From contig NC_060059.1 of assembly GCF_020283565.1 (NCBI RefSeq), forward strand, positions 33,530,838 through 33,594,837: 64,000 nucleotides of DNA, written 5' to 3'. The DNA is from Trifolium pratense (taxonomy: Eukaryota; Streptophyta; Magnoliopsida; Fabales; Fabaceae). Position numbers and translations under genes: made by a program. Shown here piece by piece: positions 11,063 to 23,310 of the stretch (positions within the stretch are counted from its first letter, which is position 1; each line of letters opens with the position of its first letter). The notes beneath the pieces were generated by a model. It was not told the DNA's origin. It worked only from the letters and a program-made list of their open reading frames with translations, and did no database searches.

Positions 11063-11765
11063 TTGTTGGAATCCTATGGTCATTCCTACCGAGTCCAGTG
11101 TCAATCACTATTGGACCAACTAATTAAGGATTGATATTGTATCATTCAATATAAGTTAATATTAGAATATGTTTAGTATTGACTAAAAATAATTTGTTTT
11201 TAGTATTCACATGTTATTTACCGTTTAGTATTGTTTATAAAACTTTGTGTTTAATTAAGTTTAACATTGTCTATAAAAAAAAAAACTTGCATGTGATTAA
11301 TGTGTACTTTTGTACGGATATTCAAAGTATTTATTTGAATAATATGCATCATCATGTTATTTTAATGAAGTGTGAAGAAGAAAGTGAAAGTGCTTGAGTT
11401 CGAGGAAGAGGTACTTTAAATCGCAGTAAGGAAAGATTGAAGGAAGAAACACGATGAATATATATTGTATTCGTTCTATTTATTTTTATTAATTATTAAT
11501 TATTAGGTTGAATCCGCTTTGATAGAGTTTATCGTTTTTTGTTTAAAAAATGAAAGTGATTTATTTATCTAACTAAAAATAATTACGGAGTATATTTTAT
11601 ATTTAAATTTTTATAGACACAATTAATGGTTAATTTTGCTTAGAAAAAGTTAGTGGTTAATTGTTAAGAAAAAAGGTAATATATTAGTTTGAGAATCTTC
11701 GTGAACATTACTCAGTCGGTAGATACATTATAGTATACAATGATTGGGGTTTGAATACAAAATTA

Positions 11766-12060
11766 CTCCCTCCGGTCCTTTTTATAAGGAACATTTTGAA
11801 AAAATCACACAGACCAAGGAAACACATTTAATATAGTTATTTTCATTTAATACTCTTATAAATTTAAATTTATTCCATGTTTACCCTTATTTAATTACTT
11901 TTTATTCAACTAACTTACTTATTTTTAAATTCTCTTTCATAATAAATAAGGGCATAAGTGAAATTGAACATTTAGAACATTTGAAAATTGGTCAAAGTTT
12001 CTTATAAAAAGGATCAAATTTTTTTCCCAAAATGTTCCTTATAATAAGGACCGGAGGGAG
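11766..12060. mobile_element. Stowaway MITE with TA duplication
   Basis: Ends CTCCCTCCGGTCCTTTTTAT and its inverse (AATAAGGACCGGAGGGAG), flanked by TA at 11764-11765 and 12061-12062. Length 295 bp, no coding capacity. This is the canonical plant Stowaway terminus. Confidence 0.85.
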
Positions 12061-12062
12061 TA

Positions 12063-13645
12063 TTCATTTATTCACCTTAAAAAAAGAAATTATGTTCACT
12101 AAACAACTTGAGAAAAGTAATATGTTAACGATTGAGATCATACCATGAACATTTTTTAGGGAAATGCTAATTAGTCTCCCAAGGGCACTAATTAAGAAAC
12201 CCAAAAATAGTAAATTTTACATTGAAAAAAAAAATAATTACCAAGGTATAGTGTCGAGATTGCCTACTAAATATGTAGAAAAGGGGTTCAGACTGTTACA
12301 ATAAAGTAGCTCAATTGGTAGTGGGTATTCATTGAATATGTACTTGAACCTCAGAGTACGTGGTTTGAATTCTCACGGAAGGCAAAAACTTAACTAGAGA
12401 GGAGTAAAGAAGATCGTGAGGTACATCACCAAGATTGACTATTAAATACGTAGAAAAAAAACGAGCTGCTATAGTTACTCCACTCGTAAAAGGAATAGGA
12501 CGAGCCAAAATTTTTACTTAGAAATCACTTCAATGATAAAAGTTTCACCTTATCGACATAGATGAAGTCTCATTAGTATAAATGGGCATTAAAAAAAGAA
12601 GAGAGAGAGAGAGGTGAACTACCAAATCATAAAAAAGAAAACACAAGTCGAAAATGGTTCAAAAAAGTAAGGAATCAAAATCGTACGACCGTGTCTCCAT
12701 GAATTTAACTTAGTTAATAGGAACATCGCATTATTTAGCTCAGTTGATATATAGAAACATTGTATTATGTATGCAAGAGTCGATGTTCAAATATCAAACA
12801 CTTAATTTATTCACCTTAAAAATAGAATTCTAACCACTAAACTATTTTATAAAAAATTGTAGAATCGCATTACTTCCGAGTCAAAAGAGTATACTTACAA
12901 AGTACTTTACATTTATTTCACTTAAAAAAAAACTTAACGGAACTTGCATCCGAATCCTCTAAATGCAAGGCTTTTTATTATTATTATTATTAGGCCATCT
13001 TCTTGGCCTTTCTAGTACTTAATTTTTATTTTTATTTTTACAAAACAAACTCAAAAAATCGATATCTATTTCAAAGATAAGATGGAATATCTATTTAAAA
13101 GAAAATTATGCATAAGATAGTCTCCTAGTTACTCCCCTCATCATATTTAGCGTTTCTAATTAACTGCTCAGTTTGTGTTTTAAGGATACGATTTATCAAT
13201 TATACCCTTTGTCAATTATTTTTATCTTTTTCAATAAATTTTTTATATATATTTAAAAAACTAAAGTTTGTTTTTTTTAAACAAAGTTTTTTTTAAAAAA
13301 ACTGAAAGTTTGTTTCCTTTTTTTACGATAAGAAAATTTGTTCGTTCCTTGTTATATTCAGATTGAAACAGAATTTGTTACCAATAATAATGATACAATA
13401 GTACTCACAATGGATTGTTACGAGAGAAACGATATATATATTTTGTATAACAATAAATTTATTTGAAAGAGCGCAAAAAAATAGAAATTTATTGGTGAAT
13501 TAAGATGAAAGTATAATAGGATAAGGTGCAAATACACTTTCTTAATTTGGTGTTATCATTCTAACTGGACACTTATAAAAACACGGAGGGAGTAATTTTA
13601 AATATATAGGCTACAATATCTCAACTCACTTCACAAGATCTCTAA
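12063..13645. other. Non-coding with scattered repeat pieces
   Basis: Contains tRNA-related repeat phrases near 12300-12400 (AGCTCAATTGGTAGTGGGT) and 12730-12800, a partial MITE start at about 12166-12215, and a lone Stowaway-type end near 13580 (CACGGAGGGAGTA). No gene is recognised. Confidence 0.4.
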
Positions 13646-14098
13646 GTGCCCGTTTGACCCTCCTTATTTTTTACTTTTCTACTTCTTTTAAGGAGAAGTA
13701 GGACCAAATACAATTTTGATAAAATTATTAAGATAAGAAGTGTCTTTTTTTTTTTAATAAAAAACACAATATAAGTGACTTAAAAAAAATAAATTTATTT
13801 TCATAAAAAAAAGAATTTATGATAATTATTTTTTTAAGTTGTTATTGTTATTATTATTATCTTTTTTTAAGTTTGTTATATTATTAGGATAATTATCTTT
13901 TAAATTTAGATGACCATGAATTTATAATAAGTTAGTTATTAATCTATTTTACTAAACAGATTTAACTTAAAGTGATAATTAAGTTGAAAAAAAATAATAA
14001 ATACCAAACAACTTTAACTTTAAGTTTAAAGCTTTTATTTTCAACTTCATTCTTAAAGTAACTTTTAAGCCTAAAATAAGGAGGGTCAAACGGGTGCC
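13646..14098. mobile_element. TIR miniature element just upstream of a gene
   Basis: Left end GTGCCCGTTTGACCCTCCTT is inverted at the right (AAGGAGGGTCAAACGGGTGC). It ends only 30 bases before the start codon at 14128, so it occupies the place where the core promoter of the paralogue at 10618 lies. Confidence 0.65.
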
Positions 14099-14127
14099 AA
14101 GTATCTTTGCAATTATTAAGAGATATA

Positions 14128-14478
14128 ATGAGTTCACAAATTAAGAGGCAGCATAAGGGTGAGAGGGTGAATCCTATAAACAATGAAACTATCCCATACG
14201 AGGAGTTTGCTAAGTATAGGCAGAAATATTTGGTTACATATTGTTCCTTTAAAACCTTTGGTCCCAAGGAAAAGAAAACGAGTGTACACCAAAAGATCTC
14301 AAAGTGGTTCAACAATGCCATGAAGTACTTAAAGAAACACAAGAAGAAGCATGAAGGTAAAGATATTAAAGCTAATCAAAACTCAACTAATGAGTGTTTT
14401 CAAATGGGTTGCCAAAGCTACAATCAATTTGGTAATAGCCCTAATAAGCAGCAATTCGCATTCACGCTCTCTCTTTAA
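14128..14478 (+). CDS. Unknown small basic protein, family member 2
   Basis: Single-exon frame of 116 aa, strongly Lys-rich. The start at 14128 (MSSQIKR) aligns with the MSSR start of the paralogue; the upstream in-frame TTG is not used. The shared core reads RVNPINNETIPYEEFAKYR, then YLVTY, then FKTFGPKEK. A basic segment (KISKWFNNAMKYLKKHKKKH) corresponds to QKIKRWF in the paralogue. The C-terminal 40 residues are Asn/Gln-rich and unrelated to the paralogue. No TATA box appears at the expected place because a MITE sits directly upstream, so expression may be altered or lost. Function unknown. Confidence 0.65.
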   Translation: MSSQIKRQHKGERVNPINNETIPYEEFAKYRQKYLVTYCSFKTFGPKEKKTSVHQKISKWFNNAMKYLKKHKKKHEGKDIKANQNSTNECFQMGCQSYNQFGNSPNKQQFAFTLSL

Positions 14479-15492
14479 TGGTAGGAAACACTTTGATAAT
14501 GGTGCTTATCACACTTTGTTATTATGATGTTTTGGTGATAGTTACTCATAATATTTAGCATTTTTCATATCCAATTTCACAATTTTGTGCTCAGTCATTG
14601 CTTGATTTCTAAAATTCTTGTTTTTTCTTTTGTTATTTAATTTGTCATTGGATTGATTGTAATTTAACATGATTTTTTTTTCGAAACAAAAATGTCAAAA
14701 GTGAGGATTAAACACAAGACCACCGGTTCTGGAAGCTGCAATTCACCGCTGCGGCGAAGGAGCTGTTTCTTTAACATGATAAGTTAATATTATAAAAAGA
14801 ACCTTGTTTTGGGTATCTTATATTTTTTTTTCTATTCTAGAAAAAAAAACAATTTAACTTGTTTATTTTAAGATAATATTGTTTATTTTAAGATAATAAT
14901 AATATTATACAAAGTATTAGAAATTAACTTGTTTTTATTAAGTTTAATATATTGTCTTTAGAAAAACTGATTAATATTCAGAGTATTTATTTTGCTAATA
15001 GGATCATCATCACATAAAGCTAAAATAGTCTCTCTACATATTATATAGCCCATCCGTTCTTTTTTATATTACTTTGGTTAAGTTTTATAAAAAGGAACCG
15101 ATGAGGTAATTAATTTGGTTGTATATTTTTTTTGATAATTAATTTGGTTGCATATTGCTTCATCAATGATTAATAATGATTTTTTTTTTATTTAATGGGT
15201 CACAAATCTTATAGATTGTATTTTTTTTTTTGTTTGGGAGATTTTGGTTGTTCTAGTGGATACGAAGGCTACTATTTGTACTTTATCTTTTAAGGCCTAG
15301 TTATGTTTCAATATTTTGTACCCTTTCAACAAAAAAAAATACATTACCATTGTTCGTACTTCATACACAATGAAGAGCCACATTTACAAGAAAAAGTTTG
15401 TTTTGAAAATTACCTAAATTCATATATATAATAACAAACTACTACATCAGATATCTAATAAGATAATGTAAGACACTTTTTGTTTTTACAAG
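14479..15492. other. Non-coding, AT-rich
   Basis: No gene is seen. A repeat-like block near 14685-14770 (ACCGGTTCTGGAAGCTGCAA) is more GC-rich than its surroundings. A block near 14965-15020 resembles the duplicated sequence at 7275-7300 and 11320-11350. Confidence 0.35.
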
Positions 15493-15499
15493 TTTTACT

Positions 15500-15850
15500 T
15501 AACGAAACTACTAGAAAAATCTCAAATACCGACGGACGAAATCTGTCTCTAAAATGTAAATATTTCGTCACTAAACATGTTAGACACAGAATTAGAGACA
15601 TATTTAATTTTGTCGTTAATTTCCTCGTCTCTAAACTATTAGAGACGGATTTTATATTCCGTCTCTGATTGGAGACGAAATTTATCCGTCATTAATAAAT
15701 TAAAATCCGTCTCTAAACATTGAATTGAAAACACAATAAGTCCGTCTCTATTGGAGACAAAATTATCTGTCTCTAAATTCAAATGATTCTGTCTCTAAAA
15801 TTCTGTCTCCAAGCATAGAATTCTGTCTCTAATAAGTTAATTTTTTTTTT
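15500..15850. mobile_element. CACTA-like subterminal repeat region
   Basis: Opens with ACTACTAGAAAAATCTC, one base off the usual CACTACTAGAAAAA terminus. It is then filled with about ten direct and inverted copies of CCGTCTCTAA / TTAGAGACGG. This pattern is typical of the ends of CACTA (En/Spm) elements. Only one end is visible and no transposase is present. Confidence 0.55.
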
Positions 15851-16174
15851 GTCTATATAATGCATTTTTGGTTGATTTATCAAGTGACTTATAGGTATTT
15901 TGGCTTTAATGTCATAAATTATTTATTGTGCACAAATAAACAAGTCTTGCACAGTATAAAAAAAAACAATCTTGCACCGGGCACGATTTTTTTTCCACAT
16001 TGCTCATTTAATCTAATGACGAGATTTATTGATTCGATGAATAAACTATGGTGTGATACTTGTTAGTTTCAAGTGTTTTTTTTATAAAAACTTCTCATAA
16101 AAAAAATTGCTAATTAGAACATTTTTTAAGCAAAATATTTCTTACGGTAAAATAGTCTGCACCCCCTGCTCTAG

Positions 16175-16365
16175 GTTCCTGGATACGTCACTGACCGTCG
16201 GTGTAATTTATTTTTACACATACAACCAATGACACGTTGCCACATCATTTAATGAATGTGACACATCATGTGTTTTTAATTACCATACATGATGTGTCGG
16301 TATATTATTAGACGCATGTGCAAAATAACTTTACACTGACGGTGCATATAAATTAAATTTATATA
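16175..16365. mobile_element. MITE of the 9535-9872 family
   Basis: CTGACCGTCGGTGTAA at the left is inverted as TTTACACTGACGGTGCATAT at the right. The body has CCAATGACACGTTGCCACAT inverted words. No coding capacity. Confidence 0.6.
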
Positions 16366-16567
16366 TATATGTTTTAGGCCTCATGTGGTCTTGGGTTTGA
16401 TTTTTAACTCTTACTTGCGAAAATAATTCAATTGAAAGGAAATGGCCCACTTTTTTTTTTCTTTGGAAAGAGGAGCAGAAAGATCTGCTACCTCAAAAGA
16501 TAAATATATTAAAAAAGATAAGAGAGAAAGATGTATAAATAAAGAGGGAGATTAGGCCAAAACCTCT

Positions 16568-17200
16568 TTAAAAGTTAACAAACCTAAAATTAGGTCTACC
16601 AAGTTTGTTAACAACAAAACTTTCTCTAATCACATGAGGAATTTCATTCCAAATTGTAAGACAATCTATATTAAGCCCTATGTTAGCTAAGCCACCAGCA
16701 CAATAATTTCCCTCCCTATACACATGAGAGATTATGAAATTTATACTTCTAATAAGAACATAACAATTGAACCATCTATTTCTTAATTTCCAAGTGACCA
16801 AAGAGAATGATTTAAAAGCAAGCACCACTAAAGTGGAATCAGTCTCTAACCATAAATTGTTCCAGTTGTTATTAGCAGCTATTTCAATGGCTCTTAAAGC
16901 CCTTATAAGCTCAGCACTGAATGCTGATCCCAAGCCCGTGTTCTCAGCAAAACAACACAAAAGATCAGCATCACTATTTCTAAAAATTCTACCACAAGAA
17001 AAAGTAATTAAGTTGCTAGCTCCGTCCGTATTGTATTTCACCCAATTGGTAATTGGAGGTTGCCAAATAATTTCTTTTATCATCAGAGCTTTTCAAGGAT
17101 GAATGGTCACATTAAAATTCTTTAAAATAGTAAAGTCCCTAACAGAACCTGTAGAACAAGACCTAGTATTAGAAACCTATCATCATACCTTAGCAAATGC
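16568..17200 (-). pseudogene. LINE RNase H domain fragment
   Basis: The minus strand from 17083 to 16568 encodes an RNase H fold of the plant LINE type. It shows WVKYNTDGA, then AFSAELIRALRAIEIA, then LWLETDS, giving the D...E...D acidic series, then HVYREGNYCAGGLANIG. The frame continues upstream to about 17200 but is broken by a stop before ALMIKEIIWQPP. No reverse transcriptase is attached. It is a 5'-truncated retroposon remnant; there is no sign of a host gene. Confidence 0.75.
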
Positions 17201-18149
17201 ATTATTTATTAACTAAAGGAAAGATAAAAAAAAAAATACAATTAAAATATCATAGTTTTAAATTGAAAAAATCAATTTTGAATATTAAATAAATTACACA
17301 CAATTGATTTTTTTCATTATAATGAAGTAAGCATGTGGAGTCATGCATTTCAACCACAATTTGCAAACACAACACCATCATCTACATGCACGAACCACCA
17401 CTTTATCTTGCAAAAAAATACATATTTTTCTCATTCTTTATTTATTAAATATGACTTATTGAGTCATGCATGTGATGTTAGAATGAAATTATATATGTTA
17501 GAAATAAAAAGTTATCATCAATTTTAACTCTATTATATTTATGTATTATGTATCTACGCTCTCCGTCACATAAATGCAATTTTTCTTACGCTTAGTTTTC
17601 AATATAACATTAATTGCTTATTTTCCAATTTTTACATTATCATCCCCAAATTATCGTTCTCCACTTTGTATTTATGATAATAGAAATACATCAATGTTAT
17701 TAATTAGCAATTAACATTGTTAGTTTTATACTTTTATTGTGGGTGAATATCGAACTTTCAATTTTCTTATCCTTTCAGTCCCTAACTCATCCACCTAAGA
17801 CACTAAACCATCCCTTATAAATCCCGAAATACACCAGGGTAATTGGTTAAATCATCATTATTTAATATTTCGGTTAAATCAACATTATTTTATTAATTCA
17901 TTTATTGTTTTTTAATTAATGTGTGTGCATGAAATGGTCAAATGTGACCGTGACAATATTGTGGGACAGATAAAGTACTATATATCAAATAATTTTTTAA
18001 ATAATCGCATAAAATTTTACAATGTCCTATTATTTTATGGACTAATTTTCAAATAAGTATAGTAAAATATTTTTATAAATTTTTTGATATTTTAATACAA
18101 ATTTATTAAAAATAATAGGCTTATGAAATTCATTTTTTTTAATAAAAAA
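17201..18149. other. Non-coding, nothing recognised
   Basis: AT-rich sequence without open frames of interest. One phrase near 17558 (CTCCGTCACATAAATGCAAT) may be a single MITE end. No partner end was found. Confidence 0.4.
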
Positions 18150-18510
18150 AATATTATACTACGTTTAGATGTGATTTTTGAAAGATAATTATCTTAATAA
18201 TAACAAACTAAAAAATCGATACAAATAATATTTGGATAAACATTGAAAAAAAGATAATAATAACAAAGCCCAAAATAGATAATAACAGGTAATTATCCTA
18301 ATAATAAAAAAATTAAAAAAAAGATAATAACAACTAATAATAATAACTTAAAAGATATGATTATTATTGTGTTTTCTTCATTAAAAAAAAAAACTTCTAA
18401 TTTTAAAACTTCATCAAAATTGTGTTTGGTCCACTTCTTCTTAAAAGAATGTAGGTTTAGAAAATAAAAGAACCAGAGAATAGAAAATAAGAAGGGCCAA
18501 ACACAACCTT
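18150..18510. mobile_element. Decayed TIR miniature element
   Basis: Inverted blocks of AATAATAACAA words and an end reading AGAAGGGCCAAACACAACC resemble the GTTTGACCC family at 5497 and 13646. Left end ACTACGTTTAGATGTG is degenerate. Confidence 0.4.
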
Positions 18511-18944
18511 AATATTCAACTATTATGAGTAGTATCTTCAAAATTTATAAAATGTAATCAAATAACATAATTCATAATTAGTTTTTGTTCTTTTTGCATT
18601 CCAAAAAATTAAAATGCTAAATTTGAAAAAAAAAAAAAAAAAACTATAACTTCAAAACTATCACTATACATATAACTAGCAACAACTTCAACTCCATTCG
18701 GTCTTAAATGTTAACTAACTTCATCTATGTTAATTTGTTTTTTTTGACACATTCATCTAAATTAATTTGAACATCATCCAAATTTATAAAAGATAATGAA
18801 GCACATCCTAGTAATTCTAGTTAATATGAACTACTTCAAATCCATTCATAATTAAATCTCAACAAACTTCATCTAAATACCAAGACTCTATAAATACACA
18901 ACTAATACATGAATCATAAGGTATAAGGTATATATCAAATTAGA
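18510..18944. repeat. Duplicated promoter block of the small basic gene, copy 2
   Basis: Matches 9985-10617, including a TATA box TATAAATA at 18889-18896 and the stretch CTTCATCTAAATACCAAGAC before it. It lacks the SINE present in the other copy. Confidence 0.7.
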
Positions 18945-19090
18945 ATGAGTTCAAGAAATACGAGTTCAAGAAATATGAGACAAGAGAAGAGTGATAGAGT
19001 GATCCTACAACTCTTCAAACAATGAGCTGCGATGAATTTGACAAGTTTAGGCGGAAATATTTGGTTAAGTATTATCCTTTTAATACCTTT
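18945..19090 (+). pseudogene. Broken copy of the small basic protein gene
   Basis: Starts MSSRNTSSRNMRQEKSDRV like the gene at 10618. A 4-base loss (AAGG in the intact copy) then shifts the frame and gives a stop within eight codons. Nucleotide identity to 10700-10770 continues to TTTAATACCTTT (19090), where the truncated LTR begins. It is a pseudogene by frameshift and truncation. Confidence 0.8.
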
Positions 19091-20704
19091 AAATAAAGAC
19101 AACTCACACATGTATTAAGTATATTCAGGTAACAGACATACTCAGACATATTCATTCACCAATTTGAGGAATACAAACATCCAACAAATAAGGAATACAC
19201 AAATATCATTTATCAATTACGAATGCCACATAATTTTTAATGCATTCTAATGTCACATAATAATGTCATGTCATCTAGTGCATATCTATATGCATGTGGT
19301 ACCAATTCATCATATTATTAGATAACTTAATCCAAGTGTTTTAGATCATTGTCTCTAAAACATTCTATATCATTGTCTCTAGAATAACAGTAAACTAGAT
19401 CATCGTCTCTAGGATACTCATCAATAGGCACAACTTATGAATGCATGAAATGTGCATATACCAAACATATGGTTCATCCTAAATCATAAACATCAACATC
19501 GTTTAATTAACAACATAGTTAATTAACTTCACCAATATTGGATAACATAATCCAAAAATCTCAACAAAGTAATTCATCACCATAATTCAATCAACACATT
19601 CACCATCATTTAATCCATAGAGATATACTCACATCATTGCATAATCATCTATTAAGATATATGAATCATGCATCAACAATAAACCATTAATTCCAATTAA
19701 ATAAGCATATGAAGTTCACTTAATATATATAAAGTATGCCAACAAAATAGCATACTGCAGAAACCAAGATTTATCTAAGAAATCTAACTCAGGTATCTAC
19801 GCGAAAACTGGGCAAGATGATTCCCGGCTAAATAAGTCAACAAAAAGTCAATGTTGGACAACAGAACAGAGTTCCAGGTTAGCGTCAGCCAAGTGCGTCG
19901 CAACTGCACTGTTCATACTGCAAAATTGTTGCAGGATGCGTTTTGGCTCGGAAATACTCCAATAATCACTTAAAACTCACAAAATCACTTATTTAAGCTT
20001 AGACAGATTATATCTAACTATTACTAAACTTATGGCTTATTAAAAACAACTTAAAACATCAATTATAAGCATTTATTTCATGGGTTTTCACTTAAACTCA
20101 TAAACTTACTAAAATCCACAAGTAACAACAACAACAATCAAAACATGGATTTTTATTACATCAAATCATTTTTAGATCATGCATAAACATATGGAATCAA
20201 TAAAACAACACAAAGATTCATAAAAATTCACATTCCCTTTAACCCTCACAAACCCCCCCACCCCCCCACTTAGAGATAAAGAGAGTTTGAGCTGGAGAAG
20301 AAAAGCACTTCTCCCCTCTTATTAGCTTATCTCTAACTTATAAAATCAAACCCTCATACCTTGTCTTGGTTGGATTCTCTTCTCCCCTCTTGGTTCTTCT
20401 TTCCCGTTCTCTTCTTTTTCTTCTGGTTTGTTCTTTTTGTGACAAATAAAAATGGCTTTTATCTTTAAGTTACTTAATAAATAGGGTTTTCTATATTTTT
20501 CCAATTAGCATCCCCCACTCTACTCATTTCACCCCTTAACTTAATCTAATTCAATAATTATATCACTTCTAACTTAGTTTATAATTCTCAACTAATTAAT
20601 ATCCGATTATGACTATTATGCCCTCATAAATAAAATAAACACAAACAATCACATGGGATAATCGAATAATTAAATAAATACTAATAATCGAAATGGGGTG
20701 TTAC
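19091..20704 (-). mobile_element. Truncated solo LTR, Gypsy-like
   Basis: Read on the minus strand it starts GTAACACCCCATTTCG and shows the same landmarks as the full LTRs at 52904 and 58538. These are a leader ending in a 5' splice site (ACAAGGTATGAG, at about 20350-20361), a run of short hairpins (plus positions 19339-19412), then GGTACCACATGCAT. The 3' part of the LTR is missing at the junction with the broken gene copy. No internal region is attached. Confidence 0.65.
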
Positions 20705-20764
20705 GTTAATCATCGTTAATGATGGTGAAAACTTCGTACTAATATCATGATAACCTAAAAAAAT

Positions 20765-20980
20765 AAAATTATATTTTTTATTAAAATTTTTATAGACGCA
20801 AGTTATTATAGTGGCTAATTGTTAAGAAAAAAAAAAGTAAACTATATTAGTATCAGATCCTATGTAAACATAACTCAGTCAGTAAATACATGTTCACTAA
20901 AACTATTTAGTTATTCACCTTAAGAATGAAATTATGTTCACTAAACAACTTGAGAAAAAGTAATATGTTAACAAGATTTT
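20765..20980. repeat. Duplicated downstream block of the small basic gene
   Basis: Matches 11600-11735 and 12075-12135 (for example ATTATGTTCACTAAACAACT). It continues the segmental duplication on the far side of the truncated LTR. Confidence 0.6.
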
Positions 20981-21194
20981 GGAATTAGTGAGCTTTAAGC
21001 CGGAGAGAAAGTATTAGAATAAGATGTTTTTAATTTATATTATTAATTACATTTTTTGTTATTAGAGTAAGATGTTTTGAATTTTTATTACTAATACTAA
21101 GTATGTTCTTCATTTTATGTTTGACAACTCCCGATGCTTCATTGCATCGTGAGTTTGAGTGAAAGTGTTAAATAATATGACTTTAGGTATTGGT

Positions 21195-21395
21195 CTTTTT
21201 TTTTTGGTAAACCAAATGTATCCTTCGCGCGCAATTACAGAGATTAATTCCTTCGAGGTAACTGAGATCCATTTAAGGGGTTGACCTCTCCCAACAAATG
21301 CTTCTCCATACGCACCGGCCAAAGATCGAACCCACATGACCAAATGATTAAGGGACCCAAATATCTACCACTTGTGTCATACTATGTTGGTAGTT
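21195..21395 (-). mobile_element. SINE-like element, minus strand
   Basis: Begins with a T run (an A tail on the minus strand) and contains GATCGAACCC on the plus strand. The flanks TATTGGTC and TATTGGCC look like a target duplication. The duplicated sequence at 6725-6850 lacks it. A plus-strand fragment of the same family lies at 62965-63060. Confidence 0.65.
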
Positions 21396-22100
21396 ATTGG
21401 CCTTTATATATTAGTAATATAGTCCATTAGATATTATTATAAATTCTTTGTAATCCTTATTTTGTTATGTTATGCAATGTCAATGATATTCTTCTATGGC
21501 TTAAATGATCAATTCGTCCATGTAAGTTCGCGAGTTTTTGGTTTTCGTCCATGTATCATTTTTTGTGTTAAAATAGTCCCGGTATGTGCAAATCCTTTTG
21601 GTTTTAGTCCCTATTATTAAGTGCCGTTTCAAAAATGATAACGTGGCAAACGGAGGCTAACATGGAAGTGTGTGACGTGGCAAACAAGGATGATGTGTCA
21701 ATAATGATACCCAGTCATCCAATTAGAGAGACCAAATCCAAAAATAAAATTGCAAGAAAGAACCAAAACAAAAAAGAAATTAATCCCAAAAATATATTTC
21801 AGCTAAAATATAACTAAAATATAAACTTTTAAGTATAACTAAAATATAACAATCTTAAAAACTGACATCATATCAACTAAAATATTTGAGCTTATACCTC
21901 TATGCTTTTCTCATAAACCAACTCTTTCTTACGGCTTTTTTATTTGTCATCACACACATGCTCTCTATCTCTATGAAACAATTCTTAAGATGTCATATTC
22001 ATTAATATATATATGTTAAAAGGAAATATATAAGTTCATGTGTATTATTATTTATTCATCAAATCAAAGTATAATACAAACACAAGATTCTTCCTTTTAT
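21396..22100. other. Non-coding with one TE end
   Basis: GGCTTAAATGATCAATTCGTCC at about 21498 followed by GTTTTAGTCCCTATTATTAA resembles the terminal part of plant TIR elements, but no second end was found. A 60-codon frame at 21635-21817 lies in it and is not supported. The segment ends in the 3' flank of the GRP gene at 22207. Confidence 0.35.
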
Positions 22101-22206
22101 GATATTTCTAACTACACTACACCACACCACACATGATGTTTTATTTATTGTGATACATATACATACATATAATAACATGAGCCCACTCTTCGCTCAACTT
22201 CTTGGC

Positions 22207-23111
22207 TTAATTTTCAGGTTCAGCATTAATATTAGCATCATTGTGTCCCTTTGGCCAACCACCACCCCATCCACCATAACCACCGCCCCAACCACCACCA
22301 CGCCATGGACCTCCCCAACCATAGCCGCCACGCCATGGACCACCGTATCTCCAACCTCCACGCCATGGACCGCCGTAACCCCAACCTCCATAATAGCCAA
22401 ATTTGTTTTCATCTATCCCATTTGCTTTATCTACAAACCAATAGGAAAAAACGATATGATATATAATTTGCTGGTATTTTGTATTGATTATATATTGCTG
22501 ACTAATAGTATAAAAAATATTACTAACTAAAAAGTGATATATTAAAAATAAAGAAAAAGAAGGTAACCTACAAATTGTTAATAATAAAACGTAAATATAT
22601 TCTTGAAAGAATATTCAATTTTTCATTTTAGGGAATTAATCTATATAAGGGATTGATTAAACTTGAATTTTTTTTATTGTAACATGAGGGGTTATCTAAT
22701 ATTATAAGTCTCTCAATTTCAAAAAATAAAATAAATTGATTAATACATTTCATAAATTGAGGGTATTTACTCATCAACCAATGAGAACAAGCTATATACA
22801 AGTCCACATGTACAAATTCAAAAGTTTGTTACAAATTTCTTGTGGGTACCACATGTAAATCCACTCATTTGACTTGTTCTTATTGGTTGATAGACATATA
22901 TCCTTAATTTATGAAAAGATAGAGTAGGCCTCCCTTGTAATATACTGTAATAATTAACAAATAACTACTACAATTAATTAATTGTGAAAACTCGAGAAAA
23001 AGATTTACTACCATCTTTTTTGTCAGATTTCTCAGCAGAAATGAGAACCATGAAAGCCAATAACATAGCTAGAAAAAAGACCCCTTTGGAATTCATTTTC
23101 TTATAGCTCAT
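22207..23111 (-). CDS. Secreted glycine-rich protein, nodule-GRP-like (gene 2)
   Basis: Exons on the minus strand are 23111-23012 (100 nt) and 22430-22207 (224 nt), giving 107 aa. Exon 1 encodes MSYKK plus a signal peptide (MNSKGVFFLAMLLAFMVLIS) and ends GATG|GTAGTA. Exon 2 opens after TTTGTAG. The mature part starts KANGIDENKFGYYGGWGYGG, has repeated GGPWRGG units (four), and ends WPKGHNDANINAEPEN. It is the closest relative of the gene at 2327: the same five extra N-terminal residues, the same exon 1 length and the same tail. Promoter blocks and the 3' AATAAATAAAAC block are shared. No cysteine in the mature part. Function as a secreted Gly-rich wall or symbiosis protein is inferred from family. 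Confidence 0.87.
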
Positions 23112-23176
23112 TATGAAACTATATTGTATTTCTATAATAGTTTTGATCGATGAAAATGAAGTGGCTAAAAGTTGTG

Positions 23177-23310
23177 TATTTATATGCAAGAAGAGGAAGA
23201 ATAAAACAAAAAGTATTAAATTCTTTAGTTGACATTTAATAAAAATCATTCTTATCTTTCCCCTTTGTATGACCTTACGTGTTCATTCTCGAGTTACTAT
23301 TATTAGTAAG
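23177..23310 (-). promoter_or_regulatory. GRP gene promoter module (gene 2)
   Basis: On the minus strand: upstream box (inverse of 23283-23310), GATAAGAATG (inverse of 23247-23256) and TATAAATA (inverse of 23177-23184), 63 bases apart for the last two. Same order as the other GRP genes. Confidence 0.75.

Noticed and set aside
16767..17102. Plus-strand 111-codon frame
   Set aside because: It is the shadow of the minus-strand LINE RNase H frame, which has clear motifs.
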